Part shown: positions 25,812-34,395 of the stretch, one piece after another
Layout of the letters: every line of letters begins with the position of its first letter
How positions within the stretch are numbered: the first letter of the stretch is position 1
NCBI GenBank assembly: GCA_037129925.1
Contig: JBAXTZ010000001.1
Span: 1-64,000, forward strand
Reading direction: 5' to 3'
From: JBAXTZ01 sp037129925
GTDB taxonomy: Bacteria; Bacillota; Negativicutes; JBAXTZ01
Length of the DNA: 64,000 nucleotides
Translations under genes and position numbers: made by a program
The notes under the pieces: generated by a model
What the model saw: only the letters and a program-made list of their open reading frames with translations
Database searches by the model: none
Told to the model about the DNA's origin: nothing

Positions 25812-26114
25812 AATCTCCTTAAAACTATTGGATTTAATTTCCATCCCTGTATTGTATCATAACACAGCAACTGTGCCAACTTGTCGAAACCTGCAATTGC
25901 GATATATGTTGATAAGAATAGACAATGTGCCATTATTATATTGATACAAGTTTGAGAAATACGATATTTATGAAGATAAGAATCTATAGCAAGTTGTTTG
26001 ATTTACTGGACACCTGTGGTTGAAGTCGGCACACCAGAGCGAACAAACAAAAAACCGGCGCAGCCCCAAATATCATTTTGGAGGTTGCTCCAGCTTTTTA
26101 TGAACTACATTGCG
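25812..26114. other. intergenic region between the helicase and the solute-binding protein gene
   Basis: Holds the helicase ribosome-binding site at its left edge and the terminator of the solute-binding protein gene at its right edge (26048-26100). Between them is AT-rich sequence with a possible helicase promoter but no gene. Confidence 0.5.
26048..26100 (-). terminator. terminator after the solute-binding protein gene
   Basis: On the minus strand CCTCCAAA pairs with TTTGGGG, extended by an imperfect outer stem CTGGAGCA/TGCGCCGG, followed by GTTTTTTG. It lies 15-65 bases past the stop. Confidence 0.65.
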
Positions 26115-27563
26115 TTATTTCTTGTTCGCTTTCCAGGCATCGACCTGGTGCTGCATTTCAGCGAGATATTTTTCCAGTCCGCCAGCTTTAAGTTTGGCGA
26201 CGAATTCCGGTACCGCGATTTCGGGATCGACGCTGCCGCGCTTGATAGTTTTCACGTATTGTTCGACAATATTTTTTATATTGGACACTTCGTTAGTTAC
26301 CGGACCGAGGTCGGGAATAAAGCCAAAGTCAGTCGCGACAATCGCGGATTTGTCTGCCGCCATGATCTTCTGCCACTTGTCTTCCGGCACGCCTTCCATT
26401 ACCGGTAGCAGACACTTGAAGCCAAACAACCAATCCGGTAGCGTGTAGTCACCGCCCATCGGCTTAATTGTATTCGAGCTGATTTTAGTATAATGAACAC
26501 CTTCAATGCCGTCACACAGTAAGGTCATCAAATATTTATCGGTATACAACAGATTGATGAATTTCATTGCCGCTTCTGGATGTTCGCTTTGCGCGTTGAT
26601 TGCCATCATTTCGCCCAAAGCAACCTCCGTTGATTTGGCGACCGGTTTCGGGAATACCGGTACGGATACAAATTGCATTTTACCAGCAGCGCTCCAGTCC
26701 TGATTACTGAATATTCCCAGAGTATCCACTGTACAGAAAACCTTGCCATTGCGCACCAAATCACCGCCTGGACGGTCAGTTTCGCCTTTGAAGGTATAAC
26801 CCTTTTGATACAACATCCTGAACTTTTTCAACGTATTCATGTAAGCCGGGTCTTCATACTGGTTGATAACCTTGCAGTTTTTGTCATCCACGCGGATTAC
26901 GCCCGGGAAATCCGAGTCGACGATGAAATCGTATTTGTCGCGATCGTCCATCCACCAATAGTTATCAATGGAAACCATTTGCGGATAATCTATTTTAACC
27001 TTGTCAAATAGCGGGAACAAATCTTCGACCCGCTTGACGCCGCTCAAGTCAAAACCGTATTTATCAATCTTGGCTTTATCGAAATAATACCCTTGCCAAT
27101 ATCCGGCGCCGTTATAGACCGGAACTGCAAAAATTTCGTTACCGATTTTGGTCGCCTCAATATATTGCGGCATATTGTCGAGACATTTGCTGACACCCGC
27201 GCCTTCTTTGGGCAACAAGTCATTTAGCGGATAAAAAAAACCTTTGCGGGCATAACGCGGATAATTCAGCATCCAAAAGCTGGTAAAACAAATATCCCAT
27301 TTCTCGCCAGCCATTGTCGCGCTCTCGATTTTGGTCTGATACGAGTCCCACGGCAACAGTTTCAACTCCACCGTACAGTTGATTTTTTCTTTGGTGTACT
27401 CATTAACTTTAGCCATAACCTTGTCGAAATCCTTCGGCTTGTCACCCATCAGATACCAGACCAATTTCACCGGTTCACCGTTATCGGCGTTGTTGCTGCC
27501 GCAGCCAGATAACAGCGCTGTCAGAAAACAGACTAACAGCAGTAACGTAACTATTTTTCGCAT
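26115..27563 (-). CDS. extracellular solute-binding lipoprotein (ABC sugar-type), orphan
   Basis: A signal sequence with lipobox LLSGCG near residue 19 is followed by the solute-binding pattern: VKLVWYLMGDKPKDFDKVM, TMAGEKWDICFTSFWMLNY, YPLNDLLPKEG, AVPVYNGAGYWQGYYFDKA and EMMAINAQSEHPEAAMKFIN. It resembles family 1 carbohydrate-binding components of ABC importers, which hand sugars or oligosaccharides to a membrane permease. No permease or ATPase gene is adjacent, so partners must be elsewhere. ATG at 27563 with GAGGAGGGAGAAA. It has its own promoter and terminator, so it is monocistronic. Confidence 0.9.
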   Translation of the reverse strand: MRKIVTLLLLVCFLTALLSGCGSNNADNGEPVKLVWYLMGDKPKDFDKVMAKVNEYTKEKINCTVELKLLPWDSYQTKIESATMAGEKWDICFTSFWMLNYPRYARKGFFYPLNDLLPKEGAGVSKCLDNMPQYIEATKIGNEIFAVPVYNGAGYWQGYYFDKAKIDKYGFDLSGVKRVEDLFPLFDKVKIDYPQMVSIDNYWWMDDRDKYDFIVDSDFPGVIRVDDKNCKVINQYEDPAYMNTLKKFRMLYQKGYTFKGETDRPGGDLVRNGKVFCTVDTLGIFSNQDWSAAGKMQFVSVPVFPKPVAKSTEVALGEMMAINAQSEHPEAAMKFINLLYTDKYLMTLLCDGIEGVHYTKISSNTIKPMGGDYTLPDWLFGFKCLLPVMEGVPEDKWQKIMAADKSAIVATDFGFIPDLGPVTNEVSNIKNIVEQYVKTIKRGSVDPEIAVPEFVAKLKAGGLEKYLAEMQHQVDAWKANKK

Positions 27564-27593
27564 TTTCTCCCTCCTCGCGATTTCACTACAGTT

Positions 27594-27622
27594 ATTATAG
27601 CGGCAACCAAGACAATATTCAA
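27594..27622 (-). promoter_or_regulatory. sigma-70-type promoter of the solute-binding protein gene
   Basis: On the minus strand TTGAAT (complement of 27617-27622), 17 bases, then TATAAT (complement of 27594-27599), 31 bases before the start codon. Confidence 0.7.
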
Positions 27623-27820
27623 TATTTAACGACCCGCCTTCGTTTTCGTGTTCACTCATTTTGCAACTTAGGGGCGAGAGACTTCTTACTCGAGCAGGTT
27701 AATGCGTTATTTTAGCACATACATTATCGGCTATCAGCTGCGTGTAACATCCTCACGCCATCGCGCTATTTCGAAGCTGCATTACTAAATATACAACATT
27801 CTAAATCAATACCGCACGCA

Positions 27821-28285
27821 CTACTCTTCGAACTCAAGCTTATTATCCTCACACCAGTTGCGCGCGATGTTCACATAGCTCTGTTGCTTATGCGTATACC
27901 ATTGCTCTTCAATGTCATAACCGCTGATTGCCTCCTTGAATCTACGAAAAGCGCCTGAACCGCGTATCAACGAACACAACCGGTCACTGATGCGTTCGTT
28001 CGGATATTCCTGACAAAATTCTTCCATAATATTGTATTCGTTGATGTCGTATTTCGATGGTAACCGCAGAAAACAGTCGCCGTTTTCGAAGACACGCAGC
28101 GCATTTTTTAAGCTATCCCTCTGCCATTCTGCAAGTTGCAATTCGTCGCCTTCTTCATACTCTTCAGCGATGCGGTGAATATCTGACTCGACGCGAACTA
28201 TTTCATTAGTCGTCTTGTCGAGAAACACCAGCTCTTCGTCAAATATCATTTCAATTGCATCAACGATTTGCTCCAACTTTAACAT
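27821..28285 (-). CDS. UPF0158 family protein
   Basis: A 154-residue acidic protein with the family signature: FLRLPSKYDINEYNIMEEFC, IRGSGAFRRFKEAISGYDIE and EQWYTHKQQSYVNIARNWCE. The function of the family is not known. The ATG follows AAGGAGAG. It faces a divergently transcribed ATPase gene, so the 218-base space between them must hold both promoters. Confidence 0.85.
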   Translation of the reverse strand: MLKLEQIVDAIEMIFDEELVFLDKTTNEIVRVESDIHRIAEEYEEGDELQLAEWQRDSLKNALRVFENGDCFLRLPSKYDINEYNIMEEFCQEYPNERISDRLCSLIRGSGAFRRFKEAISGYDIEEQWYTHKQQSYVNIARNWCEDNKLEFEE

Positions 28286-28424
28286 TTCTCCATCTCTCCT
28301 TATTGATATTCAGTCGATATCGTATTTTCCCACACAGGCACACTTGTTTGCAATAGCCTACAATTAACCGCGTACAACCAGATGGCGGTTCAACAAAACC
28401 GGCACTAAAAACATTGTTTCCCGG

Positions 28425-28466
28425 CAAGTGGTTCGGTTTCGTTACCACTTCCGCCATAAATCAGTT
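28425..28466. repeat. AAGTGGT hairpin element, copy 2
   Basis: AAGTGGT and ACCACTT form a perfect 7-bp stem around an 11-base loop, followed by CCGCCATAAATCAG. It resembles the element at 24454-24494 over about 40 bases. It lies in the divergent promoter region between the UPF0158 and ATPase genes. Confidence 0.55.
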
Positions 28467-28503
28467 ATAATTATTACCACACAGAACAATGTTGGAGGTT
28501 TTT

Positions 28504-29802
28504 ATGTTTGAAATAATAACACGCTTAATACTTGATTTTCAACAGCAACCGATTGATAGCAGTTATCCGCGCGCGCTAAAAATCGATGTGCTTGCGAAAA
28601 AAGCTACCGTTTGCATCGGTGTCCGCCGCTCTGGCAAATCAACTTATTTATTCCAGATAATCAACAAACTCTTGGCAAGCGGGATTCCCAAAGAAAGAAT
28701 TTTGTATCTGAATTTTTTCGATGACCGTCTGCATTCGCTATATCACAACAGTCTTGAAGTCATAACCGACGCGTATTATTCCCTATACCCAAACAATAAG
28801 AATGAAAAAGTTTATTATTTTTTTGACGAGATCCAAATGTTGAGCAACTGGGAACCATTTGTCAACAGGCTTATGCAATCAGAGCACTGCGAAGTTTATA
28901 TCACTGGTTCATCTGCGCGAATGTTGTCCAAAGAAATTGCAACCCAGATGCGCGGGCGGTCGCTGTCCTGGGAACTATTCCCGTTTTCTTTTCAAGAATA
29001 TCTGCAAACTAAAGAAATTTCAGCGCCGGCAGGTTCATCAAAATATAAACACGCCGCAACAAACGCCTTTGAAGAATATCTGCAGTGCGGCGGATTTCCC
29101 GAAGTGCTAAGCCTGCAAGCACGCACCCGAGCCAAAGTCCATCAGGAATATTTCAACGCAATATTGTTTCGCGATATCGTCGAGCGTCACAACATTCCCC
29201 ATCCCAGACTTCTGACCGATCTTGCCTATCGGCTTATAGATAATACAAGCTCTCTGTACACAATCAATAGTTTGTACGGTTATCTAAAATCACTGGACCA
29301 CAAAGCTGCTAAAAGTGTTGTCTCAGAATATCTGGGCTGGCTGGAAGACGCGTATTGCCTGTTTACCGTCAGGTTGTTCGATGCATCATTGGCACGCGCC
29401 CAGGCTAATCCCAAGAAAATTTACTGTATTGACCACTCTTTCGTCCGCTCAATATCCTCTAACATTTTGATAAACAGCGGCCACTTGCTGGAGAATCTTG
29501 TTTTCATCGAACTCCGACGGTCGAACGAGGAAATATATTACTACAAGACGAAAAACACCCGCGAAGTGGATTTTATCTATCGCGATGAAAATAAACAATT
29601 GCAACTAATCCAGGTTTGCGAGCAACTACGGGACGAAGCAACCAAAACCCGCGAACTAACCGCGCTGAACGAAGCGATGGCTGAAGTAAATTTGTCTGTC
29701 GGCATCATCATAACCATGCATGACGAACAAGAAGTAAAGGTAGCCAGCGGCACAGTTAAAATCATTCCGGCATGGCGGTGGCTGACGGACAGCAGAACTT
29801 AG
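28504..29802 (+). CDS. AAA ATPase with DUF4143 domain
   Basis: Resembles bacterial P-loop ATPases of the AAA_14-DUF4143 family. Walker A is GVRRSGKST near residue 40 and Walker B is YFFDEIQ near 103, with an arginine finger region at TGSSARML. DUF4143 covers about 180-400 and ends in a nuclease-like REVDFIYRDENKQLQLIQV (E-VDF...Q-V). The family's role is unknown; members are common in accessory regions and often expand as paralogues. It is distinct from the ATPase at 34396 at sequence level. ATG at 28504 after TTGGAGGTTTTT. Confidence 0.87.
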   Translation: MFEIITRLILDFQQQPIDSSYPRALKIDVLAKKATVCIGVRRSGKSTYLFQIINKLLASGIPKERILYLNFFDDRLHSLYHNSLEVITDAYYSLYPNNKNEKVYYFFDEIQMLSNWEPFVNRLMQSEHCEVYITGSSARMLSKEIATQMRGRSLSWELFPFSFQEYLQTKEISAPAGSSKYKHAATNAFEEYLQCGGFPEVLSLQARTRAKVHQEYFNAILFRDIVERHNIPHPRLLTDLAYRLIDNTSSLYTINSLYGYLKSLDHKAAKSVVSEYLGWLEDAYCLFTVRLFDASLARAQANPKKIYCIDHSFVRSISSNILINSGHLLENLVFIELRRSNEEIYYYKTKNTREVDFIYRDENKQLQLIQVCEQLRDEATKTRELTALNEAMAEVNLSVGIIITMHDEQEVKVASGTVKIIPAWRWLTDSRT

Positions 29803-29906
29803 AATTAATTCTTTGCTGTCATAGCTTTTGCGACTATTTCAACTTGCCTGGACCAGACTAAATACAACTTTTTTCCACTTTAGCTTCTGCTGTCTAAGCT
29901 TCCATA

Positions 29907-30833
29907 TCACACCGGCGCCTTCGTAAATTCTGCAAAGCTGGCGCAATTTACCTTGGTCTGAATATCGAGACAATCGCGCCATTTTAGCAAATAATCTTCT
30001 GCACCGAATATATTCTTTATCTGAACTGGATCTTCGCCAAACCAATCCATAGAATAGCGCACGTTATTGCGCCAGTAATTAATAACATCAAAGTTTCCGG
30101 GTAATAGATAAGTGCGTTGTCTTTCGTAGTTATAATCAAAAATCGAACCTGACCACTCACTATAAAAACCTGAATTTTTTGCCATGTAGCGAAAATACTC
30201 TTTTTTGCGAGTTTCCAATGCAACACTATCTTCGTTATGATAAGCGGTATTCGGACTGCAATTAACAATTGCTCGCGTACTCAGCAAATGTCTGAAATCC
30301 CAAGGAGCGATAACTTCACAATTTTCATTCATAATATACGCGTTGAAGCTAGGATCGAGCATTATCCATTGCGCACGCTCCGGGATATAGGCAATTGAAA
30401 TCACATGCATATCAAAATCATACGGATTGCACGAATGGCAGCCAATAGTGCGGGCGGCAATACCGGTTGCTTGCAGACAGTCAGTTAACGCCGTTGCCAG
30501 ACTGGCACAGTTCAGCCCGCCATCGCGTCCGGCACCAAAGGTTGTGGCAAAAACATTGAGTGCATTGCACTCTTGATCCATCAGTTTTGCATTCTTGTGG
30601 TAATTATTTTCATAAACCCATTTTAGCAGATTGATGGCACGCGTTTGCGTATCTCCGCTACCGGCAATTTCTACGACAGAATATTTTTTTCGCAGCTTAT
30701 CAAAATATTCTTGCGAACGCTCTCGATATACCAGGCGGGCACCATTCGACGCTACGCCCAGTTCTCCATTCATCGCCAATATTCCCTGGTACAGGCAAAG
30801 CAATTGCCAATCTCGATATTCTGATTCATTCAT
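29907..30833 (-). CDS. transglutaminase-like cysteine protein
   Basis: A 308-residue cytoplasmic protein with a transglutaminase-like triad: GLNCASLATALTDCLQA (Cys near residue 132), DMHVISIAYIP (His near 167) and WIMLDPSFNAYI (Asp near 185). Bacterial members are usually peptidases or peptide N-glycanase-like enzymes. The family as a whole is uncharacterised. GAGGTTTATTT precedes the ATG. The C-terminal 120 residues (WSGSIFDYNYERQRTYLLPG onwards) are aromatic-rich and not recognised. Confidence 0.8.
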   Translation of the reverse strand: MNESEYRDWQLLCLYQGILAMNGELGVASNGARLVYRERSQEYFDKLRKKYSVVEIAGSGDTQTRAINLLKWVYENNYHKNAKLMDQECNALNVFATTFGAGRDGGLNCASLATALTDCLQATGIAARTIGCHSCNPYDFDMHVISIAYIPERAQWIMLDPSFNAYIMNENCEVIAPWDFRHLLSTRAIVNCSPNTAYHNEDSVALETRKKEYFRYMAKNSGFYSEWSGSIFDYNYERQRTYLLPGNFDVINYWRNNVRYSMDWFGEDPVQIKNIFGAEDYLLKWRDCLDIQTKVNCASFAEFTKAPV

Positions 30834-31057
30834 AAATAAACCTCGTTTTCTTCCTGATTATAATAATGCTAACCCTTTGCCATCATCTGACGCAGTGTTG
30901 CCAACCCTTTTTCCAACACCGAATCGTGATGACTGTCGTGATACTAAATCGACAACTCTGCATATACGCAGAGGCTGTGCACTTCTTCCCGGTCTGTGAA
31001 CGGAACGCTAACTTAGTTGTGAAATAAGGTAGCGCTACTGTATTTTGCCGACGGCGC

Positions 31058-31401
31058 TCACGCTTTATGTATTTTGATGCTCCCCATATTCGTCTCGGCT
31101 TTCAACCAAACTCCGTCGACATATTGCTGCTCAAAAACATTGGCACCCATCATGCTCTTGCTTTTTGGCGCGAGTTCCGGCCAGTCGGATTTGATTGAAC
31201 CCATGTTAGTTTTGATTCGGCCAGCGAGCCAATCACCGCAGCCTCCGTAACAACAACGAATTTCCACGGCTGCAAATTGTTGCCGGACGGCGCCCAACGC
31301 GCGGCTTCAAGAATTTGTTCAATCACATTGCGCTCAACTTTATCGCTCTTGTATGAGCGAACGCTGCGGCGATCCATTATTGCTGATAGCACTTCATTCA
31401 T
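31058..31401 (-). pseudogene. nitroreductase N-terminus fused out of frame to a 'GSIKI' protein tail
   Basis: The ATG at 31401 opens a nitroreductase: MNEVLSAIMDRRSVRSYKSD, VIEQILEAARWAPSGNNLQP and WKFVVVTEAAVIGSL. After about 62 residues the family match ends. In a different frame a second protein tail follows: IKTNMGSIKSDWPELAPKS, MMGANVFEQQYVDGVWLKAE and TNMGSIKIHKA. It recalls the repeating strands of membrane-stress or DUF4097-like proteins, but I cannot name it. The flavin site is incomplete, so no nitroreductase is made. Confidence 0.7.
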
Positions 31402-31486
31402 AACACTTTTTCCTATCCTGTATCTTTAATTAATTTCAATTCAGCATCTTTTAAACATGCGAAATCAAACGTCTGTAAACATGCTC

Positions 31487-31870
31487 ATTTTTTCAAATTG
31501 CTCAGCGATGCGTAATTTGCGCAAATTTCGGAAGTGCCAACAACAGTCACACCAGCTTAGCTTAAATAATTTTTCAACAAATTTGGCAAACAACCAATCA
31601 ATCCCAGCGGAATATTCAACACGCCGCCATTTAGGACAAGATTTCTTTGCGATGTCCGTAGCGCTACTATCGGTGAATACTTATCCCGATATACCTGTAG
31701 TCTTTTAGAACGAACTAATTCTGCCGCTTTCACTTCCAGCGGCAGAATTAGTTCCTTGTATTGAAAGACAAAATCAACCTCAGCTTTATTGCCAGATTAC
31801 GATTTGTGCAACGAATCACGTTTTTGATATGAATTATGTGTTTGCAAATCACGTTTATGGCACGTAATAG
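31487..31870 (-). pseudogene. DUF4143 ATPase relic 1 (control region plus 3' end)
   Basis: At 31563-31787 the minus strand encodes the last 75 residues of the ATPase at 34396-35715 (AEVDFVFQYKELILPLEVKA, DKYSPIVALRTSQRNLVLNG) with few changes. Immediately upstream (31800-31840) comes the control region, GTGCAACGAATCACG and TTTTTGATATGAATTATGTG, homologous to 35762-35796. About 1.1 kb of coding sequence between them is absent. The 105 bases downstream (31487-31590) are shared with relic 2 at 46878. Confidence 0.85.
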
Positions 31871-31930
31871 TGGCGTATCATTATCAACTAACAATTTTCC
31901 ATGTCAGATAGCGTATGCCATGTTTTTGAG

Positions 31931-31960
31931 TTATAATGGAAGTGTAAAGAGGTGCGATAA
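31931..31960 (+). promoter_or_regulatory. -10 region and ribosome-binding site of the zeta-type operon
   Basis: TATAAT near 31932-31937 and AGAGGTGC before the ATG at 31960 mark the start of the two-gene plus-strand operon. The -35 box is not clear. Confidence 0.5.
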
Positions 31961-32148
31961 TGAAAGACAAATATAGATTCACAGACGACAATGAACCGAA
32001 TGAAATACAGCTCACGGCTCTAATGAAAGAAGTCGGAGCGGGCTTTGTTGCCAGTTCCGCCAATGCACGGGCGATAATCGATGCTCAAATCAGATCAGAA
32101 GTTGAGGCCGTGCGCAAAAGGTTAAGTGTCGATGTTAAGCAAAACTAA
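31960..32148 (+). CDS. small antitoxin-like protein before the zeta-type toxin
   Basis: A 62-residue acidic-to-basic protein (EIQLTALMKEVGAGFVAS, then a helical C-terminus ending in VRKRLSVDVKQN). No DNA-binding motif is obvious. It precedes and overlaps the zeta-type kinase gene by 17 bases, the usual arrangement for antitoxins of this class. The function is inferred from position. It has its own promoter and an AGAGGTGC site. Confidence 0.6.
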   Translation: MKDKYRFTDDNEPNEIQLTALMKEVGAGFVASSANARAIIDAQIRSEVEAVRKRLSVDVKQN

Positions 32149-32740
32149 ACCCAAATTAGTAATAATTGCGGGTCCAAACGGATCCGGAAAAACGTCAGTG
32201 ACGCGCAAAATATTGGAACACGAATGGATTGAAGGTTGTACCCAAGTTAACCCTGATGATATTGCGCGTGATGTTTTTGGCGATTGGAACTCAGACGAAG
32301 CGGTGCTTAAGGCAGCGAAGTATTCAACTCAAATCCGCGAACGCTGTCTGGCATCACAATCAAGTCTGTTTTTCGAAACAGTTTTGTCCACGTATGAAAA
32401 ACTTGATTTCATACGAAGAGCCCAAACATTAGGATATTTTATCCGTCTTTTCTTTGTCGGTACGGACAGTCCTGAGATTAATGCATCAAGAGTAGCCCGA
32501 CGCGTTATTGAAGGAGGTCATACTGTTCCCATTCAAAAAATCATAAGCCGATACAGTAAGTCGATCGCCAACTGTAGTGCGGCTGTATCGATGGTTGACA
32601 GACTGTATATTTATGACAACTCAATAGAAAACTCTGATCCGACGTTACTTTTCCGAGCCAGTTCCGGCACTTTGACCAAAAGATATGGCTCGATTAACAC
32701 TTGGGCACAAACCATATTTGAAAGTCTTTCTTCAACTTAA
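32132..32740 (+). CDS. zeta-toxin-family P-loop kinase
   Basis: A 202-residue P-loop protein: LVIIAGPNGSGKTSVTRKIL near residue 10 (Walker A), QVNPDDIARDVFGDW near 37, SLFFETVLST near 80 and ASRVARRVIEGGHTVP near 120. These match the zeta/UDP-GlcNAc-kinase family, whose members phosphorylate nucleotide sugars and poison cell-wall synthesis, or act as related kinases. The overlap with the small upstream gene supports a toxin-antitoxin pair. The ATG at 32132 is preferred to a GTG six bases earlier. Confidence 0.85.
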   Translation: MLSKTKPKLVIIAGPNGSGKTSVTRKILEHEWIEGCTQVNPDDIARDVFGDWNSDEAVLKAAKYSTQIRERCLASQSSLFFETVLSTYEKLDFIRRAQTLGYFIRLFFVGTDSPEINASRVARRVIEGGHTVPIQKIISRYSKSIANCSAAVSMVDRLYIYDNSIENSDPTLLFRASSGTLTKRYGSINTWAQTIFESLSST

Positions 32741-32748
32741 GCTTTCAG

Positions 32749-32773
32749 GCGCTGCACATGCGGCGCTTTTTTT
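32749..32773 (+). terminator. terminator after the zeta-type operon
   Basis: GCGC and GCGC (32749-32752 with 32763-32766) enclose TGCACATGCG, which can extend the stem, followed by seven T residues on the plus strand. Confidence 0.7.
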
Positions 32774-33006
32774 CGCGCTTACCCCGACCACCAAAGGAAC
32801 TCATCAAGGAAGGCTCTTATTCATTTTACGCTACTCCGAAAAAAACCAATAACTCTGCTGGTCAGCACCTTTCATTACTTCATGTCCCTCGCTACGCCGT
32901 CTTTCAACTCGTAGATTCTCGTCGCTCCGGACAGAAACGCCAGCTGCTGCTACGAGGCGCGACTTCTTCGCATCCGACAGGAAAACCGCGCGCTGCTCGG
33001 TCAATT

Positions 33007-33783
33007 TCACTTTTTACACGAACATTTTATTTTCAGGTGGTTTATGTATAGCGGGCATAATTCCGGTTTGTGTTTATTGCAAAAAGCTCTTTTAAAATAT
33101 ATCAGCACCAAATGCGCCCACCAGGTTAATGGCCGGCCGGGTGGCACAGTAAGTAAATCGCTGTACCCGTTTTTATTAATCAGCGGCCTCAAATCCAGCG
33201 CTTTCACAATTTCCTCAAGGTCTCTTCGCGCCGCTTCGTGACCTATACTTCCCCGCTTTATACAAAATCCGATACAAGGAAGCAGCAAATCCTTCATGCC
33301 GCTGTCAACAGGCATTATTCCGCAATAATAGCCTTTCATATACAGAACACAGCACTGAGCGACTTTATACGATGCTCCCTTAACTTTTCTACTTATTAGC
33401 TCTATCAGTTCATCGCTTGCACAATTCTGTATCTCAACCGGGTATGTATCAATAAAATCAATCATTGAACGGATATAGGAAATTCTGGCGGTTGCCAGAC
33501 CCAGCACTGATATAATTTTTAGCAGATCGTCATCAGCCATTTTTCTAATTTCGTCATATTTGTACGAACTGAAGCTATCTACAACGCTGATGTATTTTTG
33601 AATCATATTGTAGGAAACTCGCGTAGATAATCCGGCAACGAGTAACCTGATTTTGTAGTCATCAATGGTGTTAGGCCACCACAAATTATTGTCATGATTT
33701 TTCAGCACGTGTTCACGTACAACTTTTTCCGCGCTCATGATGTCGAGTGCATTGTACAAATCGATATCGATAATATTGCTCAC
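33007..33783 (-). CDS. HhH-GPD DNA glycosylase-like protein (EndoIII/MutY-related)
   Basis: A helical protein of 258 residues with a helix-hairpin-helix (KVKGASYKVAQCCVLYMKGY near 135-155) followed by MPVDSGMKDLL, where the aspartate fits the catalytic position of HhH-GPD base-excision enzymes. The C-terminus has cysteines in AFCNKHKPELCPLYINHLKI and KCSC that could hold an iron-sulfur cluster, with spacing unlike canonical EndoIII. Substrate not predictable. The start is GTG at 33783 with AAAGGGAA eight bases upstream. Confidence 0.72.
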   Translation of the reverse strand: MSNIIDIDLYNALDIMSAEKVVREHVLKNHDNNLWWPNTIDDYKIRLLVAGLSTRVSYNMIQKYISVVDSFSSYKYDEIRKMADDDLLKIISVLGLATARISYIRSMIDFIDTYPVEIQNCASDELIELISRKVKGASYKVAQCCVLYMKGYYCGIMPVDSGMKDLLLPCIGFCIKRGSIGHEAARRDLEEIVKALDLRPLINKNGYSDLLTVPPGRPLTWWAHLVLIYFKRAFCNKHKPELCPLYINHLKIKCSCKK

Positions 33784-33885
33784 TTGTTATTCCCTTTACG
33801 TACTCCCGCGAACAGCCCGCAACCCTTAATAATACTCGTTGAAATTATCAAACATAATGTCATTTATATTGCTCGCTCACTTGAA

Positions 33886-34284
33886 TTACTTCAGTGTCGG
33901 CTTCCGGTGAAAATACTCTTCTTTGGTTATCGCCAACCGGATTTCCCACTCAGCCTTAACGCTGTCAGACAAGACTCGTTCTACCTCGGCGAAACCGGCT
34001 TTTTGAAACGCTCTTCCGCTGCGGGGATTATAATCAAAGTACCCGCCAAAAATCATATCACAGTCCTTGCAGGTGAAACCGTACTGCACCAGTAACGCGA
34101 TCGCCGCGCTACCGATTCCCTTGCTCCAGCAGTCTTTCTCCCCGATTACCAGATCAATCCGGAAAATGTTCTTGTCCGGATAACGGTCAACAATTTCCTT
34201 AATATTCATCTGTTGCAGCCAGCATTCACCGACCGCTTGTCCAGCATATTCAATAATGAAGTTCCAAAAAAAATCTCTTCACAG
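33886..34284 (-). pseudogene. GNAT acetyltransferase fragment (N-terminus lost)
   Basis: The frame reads FFWNFIIEYAGQAVGECWLQ and continues with NIFRIDLVIGEKDCWSKGIG, SAAIALLVQYGF and RSGRAFQKAGF, the core and C-terminus of an aminoglycoside-6'-type GNAT. The first 40-50 residues of the family are missing. An in-frame stop lies just upstream of FFWN. An internal ATG at 34209 could start a 107-residue product lacking the first strands. Treated as a relic. Confidence 0.68.
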
Positions 34285-34395
34285 CGAATAAATTCCCGTC
34301 CAGGCGTAGCGACAGCCAACTGTTTCGGCGATTGCAGTAATTTGACATCGGTTTAACAAATTACCGGTAGTTAACGCAATCAGTTTTGTTTTATC

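Noticed and set aside
32758..33051. A 97-codon plus-strand frame after the zeta-type operon
   Set aside because: It begins inside the terminator hairpin and matches nothing. On the other strand a 24-codon remnant (QQLAFLSGATRIYELKDG, stop at 32875) looks like the end of a lost gene but is too short to name.
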